From Cyclobacteriaceae bacterium (GTDB lineage Bacteria > Bacteroidota > Bacteroidia > Cytophagales > Cyclobacteriaceae), in contig JANQKF010000013.1 of the NCBI GenBank assembly GCA_028281285.1, positions 186,001-250,000 on the forward strand: a stretch of 64,000 nucleotides of DNA, read 5' to 3'. The translations under genes were made by a program, and so were the position numbers. Within the stretch, counting starts at the first letter, position 1; each line of letters starts with the position of its first letter. Below the pieces are notes generated by a model. That model searched no databases. It was not told the origin of the DNA and worked only from the letters and a program-made list of their open reading frames with translations. Of the stretch, positions 27,142-35,103 are shown one piece after another.

Positions 27142-27142
27142 C

Positions 27143-28312
27143 TCAGTCCATTTGTCGTTTTGAACCTTGGTAAAGTTCGTACTCTAGCAGCCTAGACTCA
27201 ATGCGAGCGTTGAAAAACTCAACTCTCCTTGAGGTTCTTAAACCAATTCTCTTTGCAAGTTCAAGGTTGCCTGTAAATACGTATCCTTTATAACCTTGAC
27301 ACTTTTGTTTGAAAAAATCACCTATTTGAGAATAGAGCAACTCCAGATCTTTGTCGGCCCCAAGTCGTTCTCCATATTCCGGATTCATCATGATCACCCC
27401 ATTTTCTTTGGGAATGGGTGTTTCTCGAAAGTCACACTTCACAAATTCTATAAGGTGATCTACCCCTGCCAATTTCGCATTGGTTCGGGCAGCTCTCAAT
27501 GCTTCGCTGCTTATGTCAGAAGCGATAATCTTAAAATCAACTCCTTCTTTCTTTTGCAGTCCTGCTAGTCGCTGATAACCCTTCCAGGATTCCTCATCAT
27601 ACCCATTGATGTGCATGAATCCATAGTTATTTCTGATCAAACCCGGCACCGACTTCGTGGCCATAAGCGCTGCTTCAATTGCCAGAGTACCTGACCCGCA
27701 CATTGGATTCACGAATGGACTTTCCATGTCCCATCCCGAAGCCAAAATTGTTGAGGCCGCTAACGATTCAATCATTGGAGCTTTGAATGGTATTTTACGA
27801 TATCCGTGTTTGGAGATAGTATTCCCAGAGGTGTCAAAATATAAACGAACGCGATCTTCTTTCCAGTATACATGGATAACCGCATGATCTCGGGAAGGCC
27901 CCGAATCAGGCCTGGTTCCCGTCTTCTCCACCATTCTGTCGACAATAGCATCCTTAATTCTCACGTTGGCAAAACGCTCATCTTTTATGCTATCATTTCG
28001 TACCCATGAGGTAACCGAGAAGTAACCATCTTTTTTGAGGTACTTCTCCCAAGGTATTCCCAAAATCTTTTTGTAAAGATCATTAGCGTTATTCGCTCTG
28101 AATCTGGAAACCTGGAAAAGGACTCTCCCTGCCGTTCTCAGATACATATTCAGCCTGAGACAATCATCCATGAAGCCTTTGATTTCCACTTCCGATACAT
28201 TCTTACTTTCTACAGTATAACCCAAACTCTCCACTTCCTTGGCCAGCCATGGACTTTGTTTAGGAAAGCACGTGATGACAATTTGGGTGGGAAAAGGAAA
28301 AACGGCACTCAT
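27143..28312 (-). CDS. THUMP-domain class I SAM-dependent RNA methyltransferase (RlmL/YcbY N-terminal type)
   Basis: A 389-residue protein. The N-terminal THUMP region (about 1-150, with FPTQIVITCFPKQSPWLAKEVE) is followed by a methyltransferase domain. This has the substrate-loop motif NPEYGERLG (late in the domain) and a SAM-binding segment around PFVNPMCGSGTLAIEAA (about 200-216). Members make N2-methylguanosine in 23S rRNA (m2G2445 in E. coli). The single-domain length, without the RlmK half, is usual for Bacteroidota. Its stop is 1 bp from the patatin start, which suggests co-transcription. Confidence 0.88.
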   Translation of the reverse strand: MSAVFPFPTQIVITCFPKQSPWLAKEVESLGYTVESKNVSEVEIKGFMDDCLRLNMYLRTAGRVLFQVSRFRANNANDLYKKILGIPWEKYLKKDGYFSVTSWVRNDSIKDERFANVRIKDAIVDRMVEKTGTRPDSGPSRDHAVIHVYWKEDRVRLYFDTSGNTISKHGYRKIPFKAPMIESLAASTILASGWDMESPFVNPMCGSGTLAIEAALMATKSVPGLIRNNYGFMHINGYDEESWKGYQRLAGLQKKEGVDFKIIASDISSEALRAARTNAKLAGVDHLIEFVKCDFRETPIPKENGVIMMNPEYGERLGADKDLELLYSQIGDFFKQKCQGYKGYVFTGNLELAKRIGLRTSRRVEFFNARIESRLLEYELYQGSKRQMD

Positions 28313-28399
28313 GAAACGTGAAGTAGCAAACTTCGCAATGGATTAGAAAATTATTTCAAGCCTTTTGTTCGATCTCGTAGAATTTAGAGGACAAGCCCT

Positions 28400-28407
28400 T
28401 ATCTTCG
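28400..28407 (+). promoter_or_regulatory. Possible -7 element of the DUF4494 gene
   Basis: TATCTTCG at 28400-28407 is one base from the TAnnTTTG consensus. It is 19 bp before the DUF4494 ATG, so the leader would be very short. No clear -33 TTTG is at the right distance. Tentative. Confidence 0.3.
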
Positions 28408-28426
28408 CACACCTAAATTCAACGCT

Positions 28427-28921
28427 ATGCAAATCTGGTTTTCCTGCAAGGTCAAGTATCAAAAAGAAGATGAACAAGGACGAGTTAAAAACGTAACTGA
28501 AGCCTATTTGGTGGATGCGCTGTCGTTTACAGAAGCAGAAGCCAAAATCTATGAGGAAATCGGACAGCGCGTAATGGGCGAATTCCAGGTGACCAGCATT
28601 GCAAAAAGTAAGATTGTTGATGTTTTTGAATATACGGATGCGGAAACATTTTATCAATGCAAGATTTCTTACATGATCATTGATGCGGATAGTGGAAAGG
28701 AGAAGAAAGTCACCAATCTAATGTTAGTTACTGCGCATCATGTGAAAGAAGCTTATGATCGCATCCATGAAAGTTTAAACAACATGCTCGCTACCTTCAT
28801 CGTGCCTGAGGTTAAGGAATCACCGATCATTGAAGTGTTCAAACATGCTAAAGAGCCCGGGGATGAAAAAATACCTGAAAATCTAACTCCGATTTCCGAA
28901 ATTGAGGAGGAAGATGAATAA
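28427..28921 (+). CDS. DUF4494 family protein
   Basis: A 164-residue cytoplasmic protein. It starts MQIWFSCKVKYQKEDEQGRVKNVTEAYLVDALSFTEAEAKIYEE, the standard DUF4494 beginning, and ends with an acidic tail. The family is confined mostly to Bacteroidota and its function is unknown. The stop overlaps the start of the next gene (ATGAATAA), and a strong GAGGAGG site lies just before that next ATG, so the two proteins are made together. Confidence 0.88.
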   Translation: MQIWFSCKVKYQKEDEQGRVKNVTEAYLVDALSFTEAEAKIYEEIGQRVMGEFQVTSIAKSKIVDVFEYTDAETFYQCKISYMIIDADSGKEKKVTNLMLVTAHHVKEAYDRIHESLNNMLATFIVPEVKESPIIEVFKHAKEPGDEKIPENLTPISEIEEEDE

Positions 28922-29171
28922 AGAGTTTGAAAACGTATCGACTACTGCATTTGAATGCCTAAAGACCAAACTCCAGGGTCAAGGCATCACTTTAGAGGGA
29001 AATTCAGGGTATCTTTCCAAGAACGGAATCTCACTAGATTATGATTTTTCGGATGAAAATCAAACGTTAACTATCGAAAACCTGGAGGTAGGGTTCCCGG
29101 CTTCATTGGTTGGAATGAATACTGAAAAGGTAATGGGTATTCTTGAGAAGGCTATCAATGAATGTAAGTAA
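28914..29171 (+). CDS. Small conserved-looking protein, translationally coupled to DUF4494
   Basis: An 85-residue soluble protein (MNKEFENVSTTAFECLKTKLQGQGITLEGNSG...). The ATG at 28914 lies 3 nt downstream of a near-ideal GAGGAGGAAG site and overlaps the DUF4494 stop by 8 nt; the in-frame codon at 28902 is not needed. It appears alpha/beta and has a repeated pattern of isoleucine-leucine strands. I do not recognise a family. Its context makes a partner role to the DUF4494 protein likely. Confidence 0.7.
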   Translation: MNKEFENVSTTAFECLKTKLQGQGITLEGNSGYLSKNGISLDYDFSDENQTLTIENLEVGFPASLVGMNTEKVMGILEKAINECK

Positions 29172-29222
29172 AGACTACTATTTGGTTCATCCATTGATAA
29201 TGATTTTAGATTCTCATTTATA

Positions 29223-29382
29223 CCGCTACAGCAGTAATTTGACTATCTGACTTACCTACTTCATCGTCAATTTAAACTATGAAATCTAATTTTTACTGTT
29301 GTGACAGTAATTATTGCTTGTTTTTATTGCTTATTCTTCTTGAATTGTAAAAGAATACTTAAATTTGCTGCTATGGCAGTAA
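29223..29382. promoter_or_regulatory. Three spaced operator candidates upstream of and over hipB
   Basis: Three 15-bp copies of CTGY-N4-RCAG-TAA occur at 29223-29237 (CCGC, TACA, GCAG), 29296-29310 (CTGT, TGTG, ACAG) and 29368-29382 (CTGC, TATG, GCAG). The first has one mismatch. The copies are 73 and 72 bp apart, close to seven helical turns, so they face the same side. The third includes the hipB ATG (29373). HipB proteins bind such short inverted repeats and autoregulate, so looping between copies is plausible. Confidence 0.6.
29360..29367 (+). promoter_or_regulatory. -7 element of the hip operon
   Basis: TAAATTTG at 29360-29367 matches the Bacteroidota TAnnTTTG consensus perfectly. It sits 6 bp before the hipB ATG and abuts operator 3. 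TTG at 29340-29342 is 17 bp upstream and could be the -33 element. The transcript would then start at or within a few bases of the ATG, a leaderless or nearly leaderless mRNA. Confidence 0.45.
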
Positions 29383-29615
29383 ATAATGATTTAGATAAGA
29401 TAGTAACATTCCATAGAAAGCAGGCCAAGCTAAGCCGAAATGCGTTAGCCGAACTAGCTGGAACAGGAAAGACGGTTATCTACGACTTAGAAAAGGGTAA
29501 AAAAACTGTCAAATGGTCAACAATTATGGCTGTTCTGGAAGCGCTCAATATCAACCTTAAATTTCAAAGCCCACTAATGGAGGAATATGAGAAAAGCACT
29601 GGTAAAAATACATGA
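29373..29615 (+). CDS. hipB: HipB-type antitoxin (Cro/CI helix-turn-helix)
   Basis: An 80-residue protein from the ATG at 29373; the longer frame back to 29301 has an improbable N-terminus. An XRE-type helix-turn-helix spans about 6-60 (ITFHRKQAKLSRNALAELAGTGKTVIYDLEKGKKTVKWSTIMAVLEALN-like region). HipB represses its operon. In three-part HipBST systems HipB mainly regulates transcription and HipS does the neutralising. Its end overlaps hipS by 29 nt. The start codon lies inside the third operator candidate. Confidence 0.85.
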   Translation: MAVNNDLDKIVTFHRKQAKLSRNALAELAGTGKTVIYDLEKGKKTVKWSTIMAVLEALNINLKFQSPLMEEYEKSTGKNT

Positions 29616-29901
29616 TACTAAAGCTGGCATTCTCACCGAGGAAAATCCAAAGCATTATACTTTTCAATATGACTTAGAGTATAATGGTTCACCCATTTCC
29701 CTTACCATGCCTGTAAGAAGTGAGGCCTATGTTTATGAACAGTTCCCTCCTTTTTTTGATGGATTATTACCTGAAGGGACTCAATTAGAAGGCTTATTAA
29801 AGAAATATAAGATAGATAAAAAAGATTACCTCACACAGCTACTGGTCACCGGTCAGGATCTCGTAGGGGCAGTTACCATTGAAAATGCACCTGATGAATA
29901 A
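29587..29901 (+). CDS. hipS: HipS-like small HipA N-terminal-domain protein
   Basis: A 104-residue protein equivalent to the N-terminal (couple_hipA) subdomain of HipA: PVRSEAYVYEQFPPFFDGLLPEGTQLEGLLKKYKIDKKDYLTQLLVTGQDLVGAV. In E. coli O127 HipBST this separate small protein is the actual antitoxin that binds and inhibits HipT. It is preceded by a strong GGAGG site at 29579-29583. It overlaps hipB by 29 nt and hipT by 8 nt (ATGAATAA), so the three proteins are made in tight coupling. There is no sign that a frameshift created the split. Confidence 0.82.
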   Translation: MRKALVKIHDTKAGILTEENPKHYTFQYDLEYNGSPISLTMPVRSEAYVYEQFPPFFDGLLPEGTQLEGLLKKYKIDKKDYLTQLLVTGQDLVGAVTIENAPDE

Positions 29902-30820
29902 GTGTCCTATAACATATGAACCGTGCAAGGATAAGTACAGTAAATCAGGGCTTGCAAAACTATCGCCCCGGCTTACTCATTTAGAGGACCTACCCTTTAC
30001 ATCTCAGGAACAACGAAGGGAAGCCGCTTCGCGAGCAGCTAAGATGTCAATTCAAGGCGTACAGCCTAAACTGAGTGCCAAGCTATCTATTAAAAACCAA
30101 GCCCTGGAAATAGTGGACAGTCACGGCACTTTTATCATCAAACCGCAAAGTGATATTTTTTATCAAGTTCCTGAAAATGAAGATTTGACCATGAAAATGG
30201 CCAAATCTTTCGGGATTGAGGTTCCACTCACAGGGCTTATTTATTCAAAGGATGGAAGCTTTAGTTATTTCATAAAGCGATTCGATAGGTATGCCAAAAA
30301 CAAAAAAAACCACTTAGAAGATTTTGCACAATTGACCGGAAATACAAGGGATACAAAGTATAATTGGTCGATGGAAAAGTTAATCCCAGTAGTTGAAGAT
30401 CATTGTACTTTCCCTGCGCTGGAAAAAAGAAAGCTATTCAGAAGGACTCTATTCTGTTTTCTAACCGGAAACGAAGACATGCACCTTAAAAATTTCAGCT
30501 TGATAACTCGTGATAAAAAAGTAGAACTAAGCCCAGCTTATGATCTACTCAACTCTACCATCTCGATGAATAATGCAGTTGAAGAAATGGCATTACCGAT
30601 AGCAGGAAAAAAGAGCAAAATCAAGAGAGAGGATCTCTTTGAATACTTTGGAAGAGATCGGTTGAAATTGACTCAAAAAACCATCGATTCCGAACTACAA
30701 AATTTGATTGACAGAAAGGACGACCTGGAATACCTGATCTCAATTTCATTTTTATCAGAAGAAATGAGAGACAAGTACCTCGATCTTATTTCTAATAGGT
30801 ACAACAGGCTAATTGGATAG
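29894..30820 (+). CDS. hipT: HipT-like Ser/Thr kinase toxin (HipA C-terminal kinase)
   Basis: A 308-residue kinase from the ATG at 29894. The Gly-rich loop is MSIQGVQPK (Ser52 to Lys59), the ATP lysine is in FIIKPQ (Lys83), the catalytic loop is GNEDMHLKN (D195, N200), and the metal Asp is in LSPAYDLLN (D217). In the E. coli HipT I recall two autophosphorylated serines in a S-I-S loop; here the loop reads S-I-Q, so one is missing. HipT targets include the tRNA synthetase TrpS; the target here is unknown. It is the last gene of the hipBST operon. Confidence 0.85.
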   Translation: MNKCPITYEPCKDKYSKSGLAKLSPRLTHLEDLPFTSQEQRREAASRAAKMSIQGVQPKLSAKLSIKNQALEIVDSHGTFIIKPQSDIFYQVPENEDLTMKMAKSFGIEVPLTGLIYSKDGSFSYFIKRFDRYAKNKKNHLEDFAQLTGNTRDTKYNWSMEKLIPVVEDHCTFPALEKRKLFRRTLFCFLTGNEDMHLKNFSLITRDKKVELSPAYDLLNSTISMNNAVEEMALPIAGKKSKIKREDLFEYFGRDRLKLTQKTIDSELQNLIDRKDDLEYLISISFLSEEMRDKYLDLISNRYNRLIG

Positions 30821-30821
30821 G

Positions 30822-31090
30822 TCATCCAACTATATGGCGATGATCGGTTAGGTAGGTATCATCCACGTCTCTTGACCTGTAGATATGTGAATTCCCATTG
30901 TTGAGAACGAAACTGTCTAGTCCGGTAGTTAATCTTAGATATTCCGAGACTCTTAGACCTCCAACAATGTCCAGATCGTAAGCAGGTGCGGTAGTCCCAA
31001 TTCCTACACTACCAGAATAGGGAAACGTATTTTGACCCTTAGCCCAATCAGAATACACGATGACCAACAGATTGGAATTATTCTTTTCAT
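30822..31090 (-). pseudogene. Frameshifted remnant of a secreted protein
   Basis: The ATG at 31090 opens a signal-peptide-like start (MKRIIPI) that goes out of frame after a few codons. The open frame starting at 31067 continues with LLVIVYSDWAKGQNTFPYSG and then SGSVGIGTTAPAYDLDIVGGLRV, a motif seen in long secreted or tail-fibre-like proteins. One extra C after the seventh codon would join the two frames into a good Sec signal. The reading frame then stops after only about 80 residues, so the rest of the protein is also missing. It could instead be a sequencing error plus a short gene. Confidence 0.5.
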
Positions 31091-31163
31091 GGCCTTAGAG
31101 TTTAAAGAATTATTTGATTTATATCTCTCAGCATGCATATTGAAAAAGGTGAGAATCGGACAT

Positions 31164-31190
31164 AAAAAACCAGATGAGAACATCTGGTTT
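31164..31190 (-). terminator. Intrinsic terminator of the third ECF sigma operon
   Basis: Perfect 10-bp arms AAACCAGATG (31167-31176) and CATCTGGTTT (31181-31190) have a 4-nt loop. On the minus strand they are followed by a T-run (31164-31169). It lies 24 bp after the stop of the 124-residue membrane protein. Confidence 0.85.
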
Positions 31191-31214
31191 CTAGCTTTCA
31201 ACCTTTGAGCTGAC

Positions 31215-31586
31215 CTACTTATTGGTCGTAACCACCTCTTCAAGCGAGGCAAGCCGTTGTTGTATTTCCAGCAGACTAGTCGTACGCATTCTCAGGAACA
31301 TCCCTATAGTGGCCAGAATCGCGATAATCAGGAATAGACTTCCAAGAATCACCGCAAAAGGGACAATAGTCTCAATCACAGATTCGAAGGCTACTGCTCC
31401 TCTATTGTAAAGCCTTACCATTCGACTTAAATCGATTAAGGTGAAGGAGAGGAAAACCAGCAGCATAACCACTGTACCTATCCAAGCCACACGACTTACC
31501 CGTTTTACAAAAGCGTCCTTTTTCTTTTCGCGATCGATTAACTCCCAGATCGCTTCGTTTGGTTTTTGATTTGTCTTTGTCATCAT
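31215..31586 (-). CDS. Small membrane protein after an ECF sigma gene, possible regulator of it
   Basis: About 124 residues. The first ATG outside the sigma gene is at 31586; an alternative TTG at 31592 overlaps the sigma stop. It has a soluble charged N-terminus (about 1-33), two hydrophobic helices (about 34-58 and 78-102) and a C-terminal coiled-coil-like tail (LLEIQQRLASLEEVVTTNK). It lacks an obvious zinc-binding anti-sigma domain. By position it may hold the sigma factor at the membrane, but that is inference. Followed by a good terminator. Confidence 0.72.
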   Translation of the reverse strand: MMTKTNQKPNEAIWELIDREKKKDAFVKRVSRVAWIGTVVMLLVFLSFTLIDLSRMVRLYNRGAVAFESVIETIVPFAVILGSLFLIIAILATIGMFLRMRTTSLLEIQQRLASLEEVVTTNK

Positions 31587-31588
31587 AT

Positions 31589-32155
31589 TCAAGTTTTATT
31601 CATCAGATATTTGAGTTTGACCTTTGCGTTATAAATTCTTGATTTCACGGTGCCCAATGAGCTACCGACTATCAAGGCAATTTCATCATAGTCCATTCCT
31701 TCCAGAAAATTCAGAATCAGCACTTCACGATGCTTGTTCGGAAGTTTTTCAAGGTTCGATTCCAGAGTATTTTTCACTTCGTCAATGTCATCGACAGATT
31801 CTAATTCAGCTTTTTCTGATTCCTGATTAACCTTGTATACTTCCTCGAATTCGGAAATTCGCTTCGTCTTTCTGAAATAGTCGAGCGTTTTGTTTCTGGC
31901 CATTTGGAAAAGCCACATCCTAAAGGCCGAAGGGTTTGACAGGGTTTTAATTCGTTTATATACCGTCAACCAGACCTCTTGATTCAAATCCTCTCCCTCG
32001 TCATTGCCTACCACATTCCTTAGGTAGCGCAACGTTTTCGAACTGAAGTCCGAATAGAGTTCTCCAAAAGCTTGCTCATCACCTACCTGACATCTTAGCA
32101 CCAGAAAGTGCAGCTTCAAATCTTTAGACTCGTCAGACGCTTCTTCTCTACTCAT
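31589..32155 (-). CDS. ECF sigma factor (third in the window)
   Basis: A 188-residue ECF sigma factor. Sigma-2 has VVGNDEGEDLNQEVWLTVYKRI and FRMWLFQMARNKTLDYFRKTKRIS. Sigma-4 has LEKLPNKHREVLILNFLEGMDYDEIALIVGSSLGTVKSRIYNAKVKLKYLM. The N-terminus (MSREEASDESKD) is short and acidic. It is followed after 2 bp by a small membrane protein, a usual place for an anti-sigma factor. It is clearly distinct from the ECF42 and dual-membrane systems earlier in the window. Confidence 0.9.
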   Translation of the reverse strand: MSREEASDESKDLKLHFLVLRCQVGDEQAFGELYSDFSSKTLRYLRNVVGNDEGEDLNQEVWLTVYKRIKTLSNPSAFRMWLFQMARNKTLDYFRKTKRISEFEEVYKVNQESEKAELESVDDIDEVKNTLESNLEKLPNKHREVLILNFLEGMDYDEIALIVGSSLGTVKSRIYNAKVKLKYLMNKT

Positions 32156-32231
32156 TGAAGGAATAAATTATTCAATCTTCGCCACTAAAGACGCCTGACT
32201 TTTGAGATGGTTCATTTTAAACAAGGCGCAT

Positions 32232-32258
32232 AAAAAAAGCCAGACATTCAGCCTGGCT
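32232..32258 (-). terminator. Intrinsic terminator of the sdhCAB operon
   Basis: AGCCAG (32238-32243) and CTGGCT (32253-32258) form a stem with a 9-nt loop. The minus-strand T-run at 32232-32238 follows it. It lies 24 bp downstream of the sdhB stop. Confidence 0.75.
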
Positions 32259-32281
32259 CTCAATTTATTAGATTTCCTTTT

Positions 32282-33055
32282 TTAGACTTCTTCTTTCTTA
32301 AAGCTTGAACTCAAATATTCTCTATTCATTCGAGCAATATTTTCAAGACTAATTCCTTTTGGACATTCTACTTCACATGCCCCCGTGTTGGAACAGTTGC
32401 CAAATCCTTCTTCATCCATTTGCTTGACCATGTTTTGAACACGTTCTGCTGCTTCTGGCCTCCCCTGGGGCAGCAACGCAAACTGAGACACTTTTGCAGA
32501 AACGAAGAGCATTGCCGAGGCATTCTTACAACTGGCAACACATGCCCCACAACCGATACAAGTCGCTGCATCAAAGGCTTTATCCGCATCGGCTTTTGGA
32601 ATCGGAATCGCATTGGCATCTTGGGTATTTCCTGAAGTATTAACACTTACAAAACCACCGGCAGCCATTATGCGATCAAAGCCACTTCTATCAACCACCA
32701 AATCTTTGATCACCGGAAATGCTTTGGCTCTCCAAGGCTCAATGTAAATGGTATCCCCATTATTGAATTCACGCATGTGCAATTGACAAGTGGTAATTCC
32801 TCTTCCCGGACCATGTGCCTCTCCATTGATATACATGGAACACATTCCACAAATACCTTCTCTACAATCATGATCAAATGCCACCGGCTCTTTACCCTCC
32901 TCAATCAATTGTTCATTGAGGATATCCATCATTTCAAGAAATGAGCTATCGGGAGAGATATCAGCTACCTGATAGGTCTCCATCTGACCTTTATCCTTGT
33001 CATTTTTTTGTCTCCAAACTTTTAGCGTTAGGTTTAATCCGTTTGCTCCTGACAT
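32282..33055 (-). CDS. sdhB: Succinate dehydrogenase/fumarate reductase iron-sulfur subunit
   Basis: A 257-residue protein carrying three Fe-S clusters. The N-terminal [2Fe-2S] ligands are in CREGICGMC and a later Cys in GITTCQL. The C-terminal ligands are [11 protein letters not shown] for the [4Fe-4S] cluster and the [15 protein letters not shown] segment for the [3Fe-4S]/[4Fe-4S] arrangement. It passes electrons from SdhA to the cytochrome b subunit and quinone. It is 28 bp downstream of sdhA in a sdhC-sdhA-sdhB order. The C-terminus ends SSSFKKEEV. Confidence 0.96.
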   Translation of the reverse strand: MSGANGLNLTLKVWRQKNDKDKGQMETYQVADISPDSSFLEMMDILNEQLIEEGKEPVAFDHDCREGICGMCSMYINGEAHGPGRGITTCQLHMREFNNGDTIYIEPWRAKAFPVIKDLVVDRSGFDRIMAAGGFVSVNTSGNTQDANAIPIPKADADKAFDAATCIGCGACVASCKNASAMLFVSAKVSQFALLPQGRPEAAERVQNMVKQMDEEGFGNCSNTGACEVECPKGISLENIARMNREYLSSSFKKEEV

Positions 33056-33083
33056 ATTTTCTAATGCGTTAAATCCTCAATAA

Positions 33084-35093
33084 TTATTTGTATGACCTGG
33101 TTTTAAGCTCAATGTTGTCGTAGACCAACGATTCAACATGAAGAACCGCATCTGAAGGTTCTCCTTTGAACTCCCATGCAGACACGTGGGTGAAATTCTC
33201 ATCATCACGCATGGCTTCCCCTTCTTCGGTGCTGTACTCTTCTCTGAAGTGACCTCCACAGGATTCATTCCTTAAAAGTGCGTCACGGGCGAAAAGTTCT
33301 CCTAATTCAAGAAAATCAGCGACTCTGCCGGCCTTCTCTAATTCAAGGTTCATTCCATCTGCTACGCCCGGTACCTTCACTTCCTTCCAGAATTCTTCCC
33401 TGATTTGTTTGATCTCCTCGATAGCCTCCTTTAGTCCTTGTTCGTTTCTCGCCATTCCCACCTTGTTCCACATCACTTTGCCTAAGCGCTTATGGAAATG
33501 ATCGACTGACTTAGTACCTGCGTTATTAATAAAGAAATTGATTTGATCCTTTACTGACTTCTCGGCTTCTTCAAACTCAGGTGAGTCTGTTGAGATTGAA
33601 CCAGTGCGAATATCATTGGCCAAGTAATCACCAATTGTATATGGAAGAACGAAATAGCCATCAGCAAGGCCTTGCATCAATGCTGAGGCTCCCAATCGGT
33701 TAGCACCATGATCGGAGAAATTAGCTTCTCCAATACAATAGCAACCTTTGATGGTGGTCATAAGATTATAATCAACCCAAACACCACCCATGGTATAATG
33801 TACTGCAGGATAAATCTTCATTGGCACCTTGTATGGGTTGTCTGCCGTGATCTTCTCATACATCTGGAACAGGTTCCCATATTTTTTCTCCACGACATCC
33901 TCTCCTAATTCTCTCACGCGAGCCTCGGAGGCATCATGCTCTCCATGGATATTAGCTTGTTCTTGTCCATATCTCATAATGGCTGCAGAGAAATCAAGGT
34001 ACACTGCTTCACCACTTTCATTGGTTCCGACACCATATCCCGCATCACAACGCTCTTTGGCAGCCCTTGAAGCTACATCTCTGGGAACCAGGTTTCCGAA
34101 GGATGGATATCTTCTTTCGAGATAATAGTCCCGATCTTCTTCAGGAATATCGACTCCTCGCAATTTACCGGCTCTAACCGCCTCAGCATCTTCTTTTTTC
34201 TTTGGCACCCAGATTCTACCATCATTTCTCAGTGACTCCGACATTAAAGTAAGTTTCGACTGTTGATCACCATGTTGTGGTATACAGGTGGGGTGAATTT
34301 GAGTGTAACAAGGGTTGGCGAAGAAGGCTCCCTTCTTATGGATTTTCCATCCGGCACTCACATTAGAACCCATTGCGTTTGTCGAAAGGAAAAACACATT
34401 GCCATAACCTCCCGATGCAATCACCACGGCATGGGCGGAGTGCCTTTCGATTTCTCCGGTGATCAGGTTTCTGGCTATAATGCCCCTTGCTTTTCCATCC
34501 ACCTTGACGATATCCATCATTTCATGACGGTTATACATCTTGATCTTACCCTTTCCTATTTGACGTGACATGGCAGAATAGCAACCCAAAAGCAATTGTT
34601 GTCCAGTCTGTCCTTTGGCATAAAAGGTTCTTGATACCTGAACTCCACCAAACGATCGGTTGTCTAACAATCCGCCATAATCTCTTGCAAACGGAACTCC
34701 CTGGGCAACACACTGGTCGATGATATTGGTAGAAACCTCAGCTAATCGATATACATTAGCCTCTCGTGACCTATAATCACCTCCTTTTACAGTATCATAG
34801 AATAATCTATAGGTTGAATCACCATCTCCCTGATAGTTCTTGGCCGCATTAATTCCTCCTTGGGCGGCAATCGAGTGAGCCCTTCTGGGTGAATCCTGGT
34901 AACAAAATGCTTTTACATTATATCCCAGTTCAGCGAGCGTAGCCGCGGCTGACCCACCAGCCAGCCCCGTACCGACTACGATCACATCGATAAGACGCTT
35001 ATTGGCTGGGTTAACCAGTTTAATGTTGTTTTTATGATTGGTCCATTTATCCTTGATTGGACCTTCAGGAATTTTAGAATCTAAAACTGACAT
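33084..35093 (-). CDS. sdhA: Succinate dehydrogenase/fumarate reductase flavoprotein subunit
   Basis: A 669-residue protein. The FAD-binding segment [20 protein letters not shown] is near 38-57. The covalent FAD histidine is in [15 protein letters not shown] (around residue 72). The substrate site includes the capping domain with HPTCIP and [11 protein letters not shown]. The length and the type B operon order fit the menaquinone-linked enzyme of Bacteroidota and epsilonproteobacteria. It oxidises succinate to fumarate in the TCA cycle. It is 10 bp downstream of sdhC. Confidence 0.96.
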   Translation of the reverse strand: MSVLDSKIPEGPIKDKWTNHKNNIKLVNPANKRLIDVIVVGTGLAGGSAAATLAELGYNVKAFCYQDSPRRAHSIAAQGGINAAKNYQGDGDSTYRLFYDTVKGGDYRSREANVYRLAEVSTNIIDQCVAQGVPFARDYGGLLDNRSFGGVQVSRTFYAKGQTGQQLLLGCYSAMSRQIGKGKIKMYNRHEMMDIVKVDGKARGIIARNLITGEIERHSAHAVVIASGGYGNVFFLSTNAMGSNVSAGWKIHKKGAFFANPCYTQIHPTCIPQHGDQQSKLTLMSESLRNDGRIWVPKKKEDAEAVRAGKLRGVDIPEEDRDYYLERRYPSFGNLVPRDVASRAAKERCDAGYGVGTNESGEAVYLDFSAAIMRYGQEQANIHGEHDASEARVRELGEDVVEKKYGNLFQMYEKITADNPYKVPMKIYPAVHYTMGGVWVDYNLMTTIKGCYCIGEANFSDHGANRLGASALMQGLADGYFVLPYTIGDYLANDIRTGSISTDSPEFEEAEKSVKDQINFFINNAGTKSVDHFHKRLGKVMWNKVGMARNEQGLKEAIEEIKQIREEFWKEVKVPGVADGMNLELEKAGRVADFLELGELFARDALLRNESCGGHFREEYSTEEGEAMRDDENFTHVSAWEFKGEPSDAVLHVESLVYDNIELKTRSYK

Positions 35094-35103
35094 ACTTCTA
35101 AAT

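Noticed and set aside
29301-29372. A 24-residue N-terminal extension of hipB
   Set aside because: It would read through operator 2 and the -7 element and gives a Cys/Phe-rich unlikely start; the ATG at 29373 begins the helix-turn-helix protein properly.
29587-30820. HipS and HipT as a broken single hipA gene
   Set aside because: Each has its own start, hipS has a strong ribosome binding site, the overlap is the clean ATGAATAA kind, and the three-gene form is a known HipBST layout.
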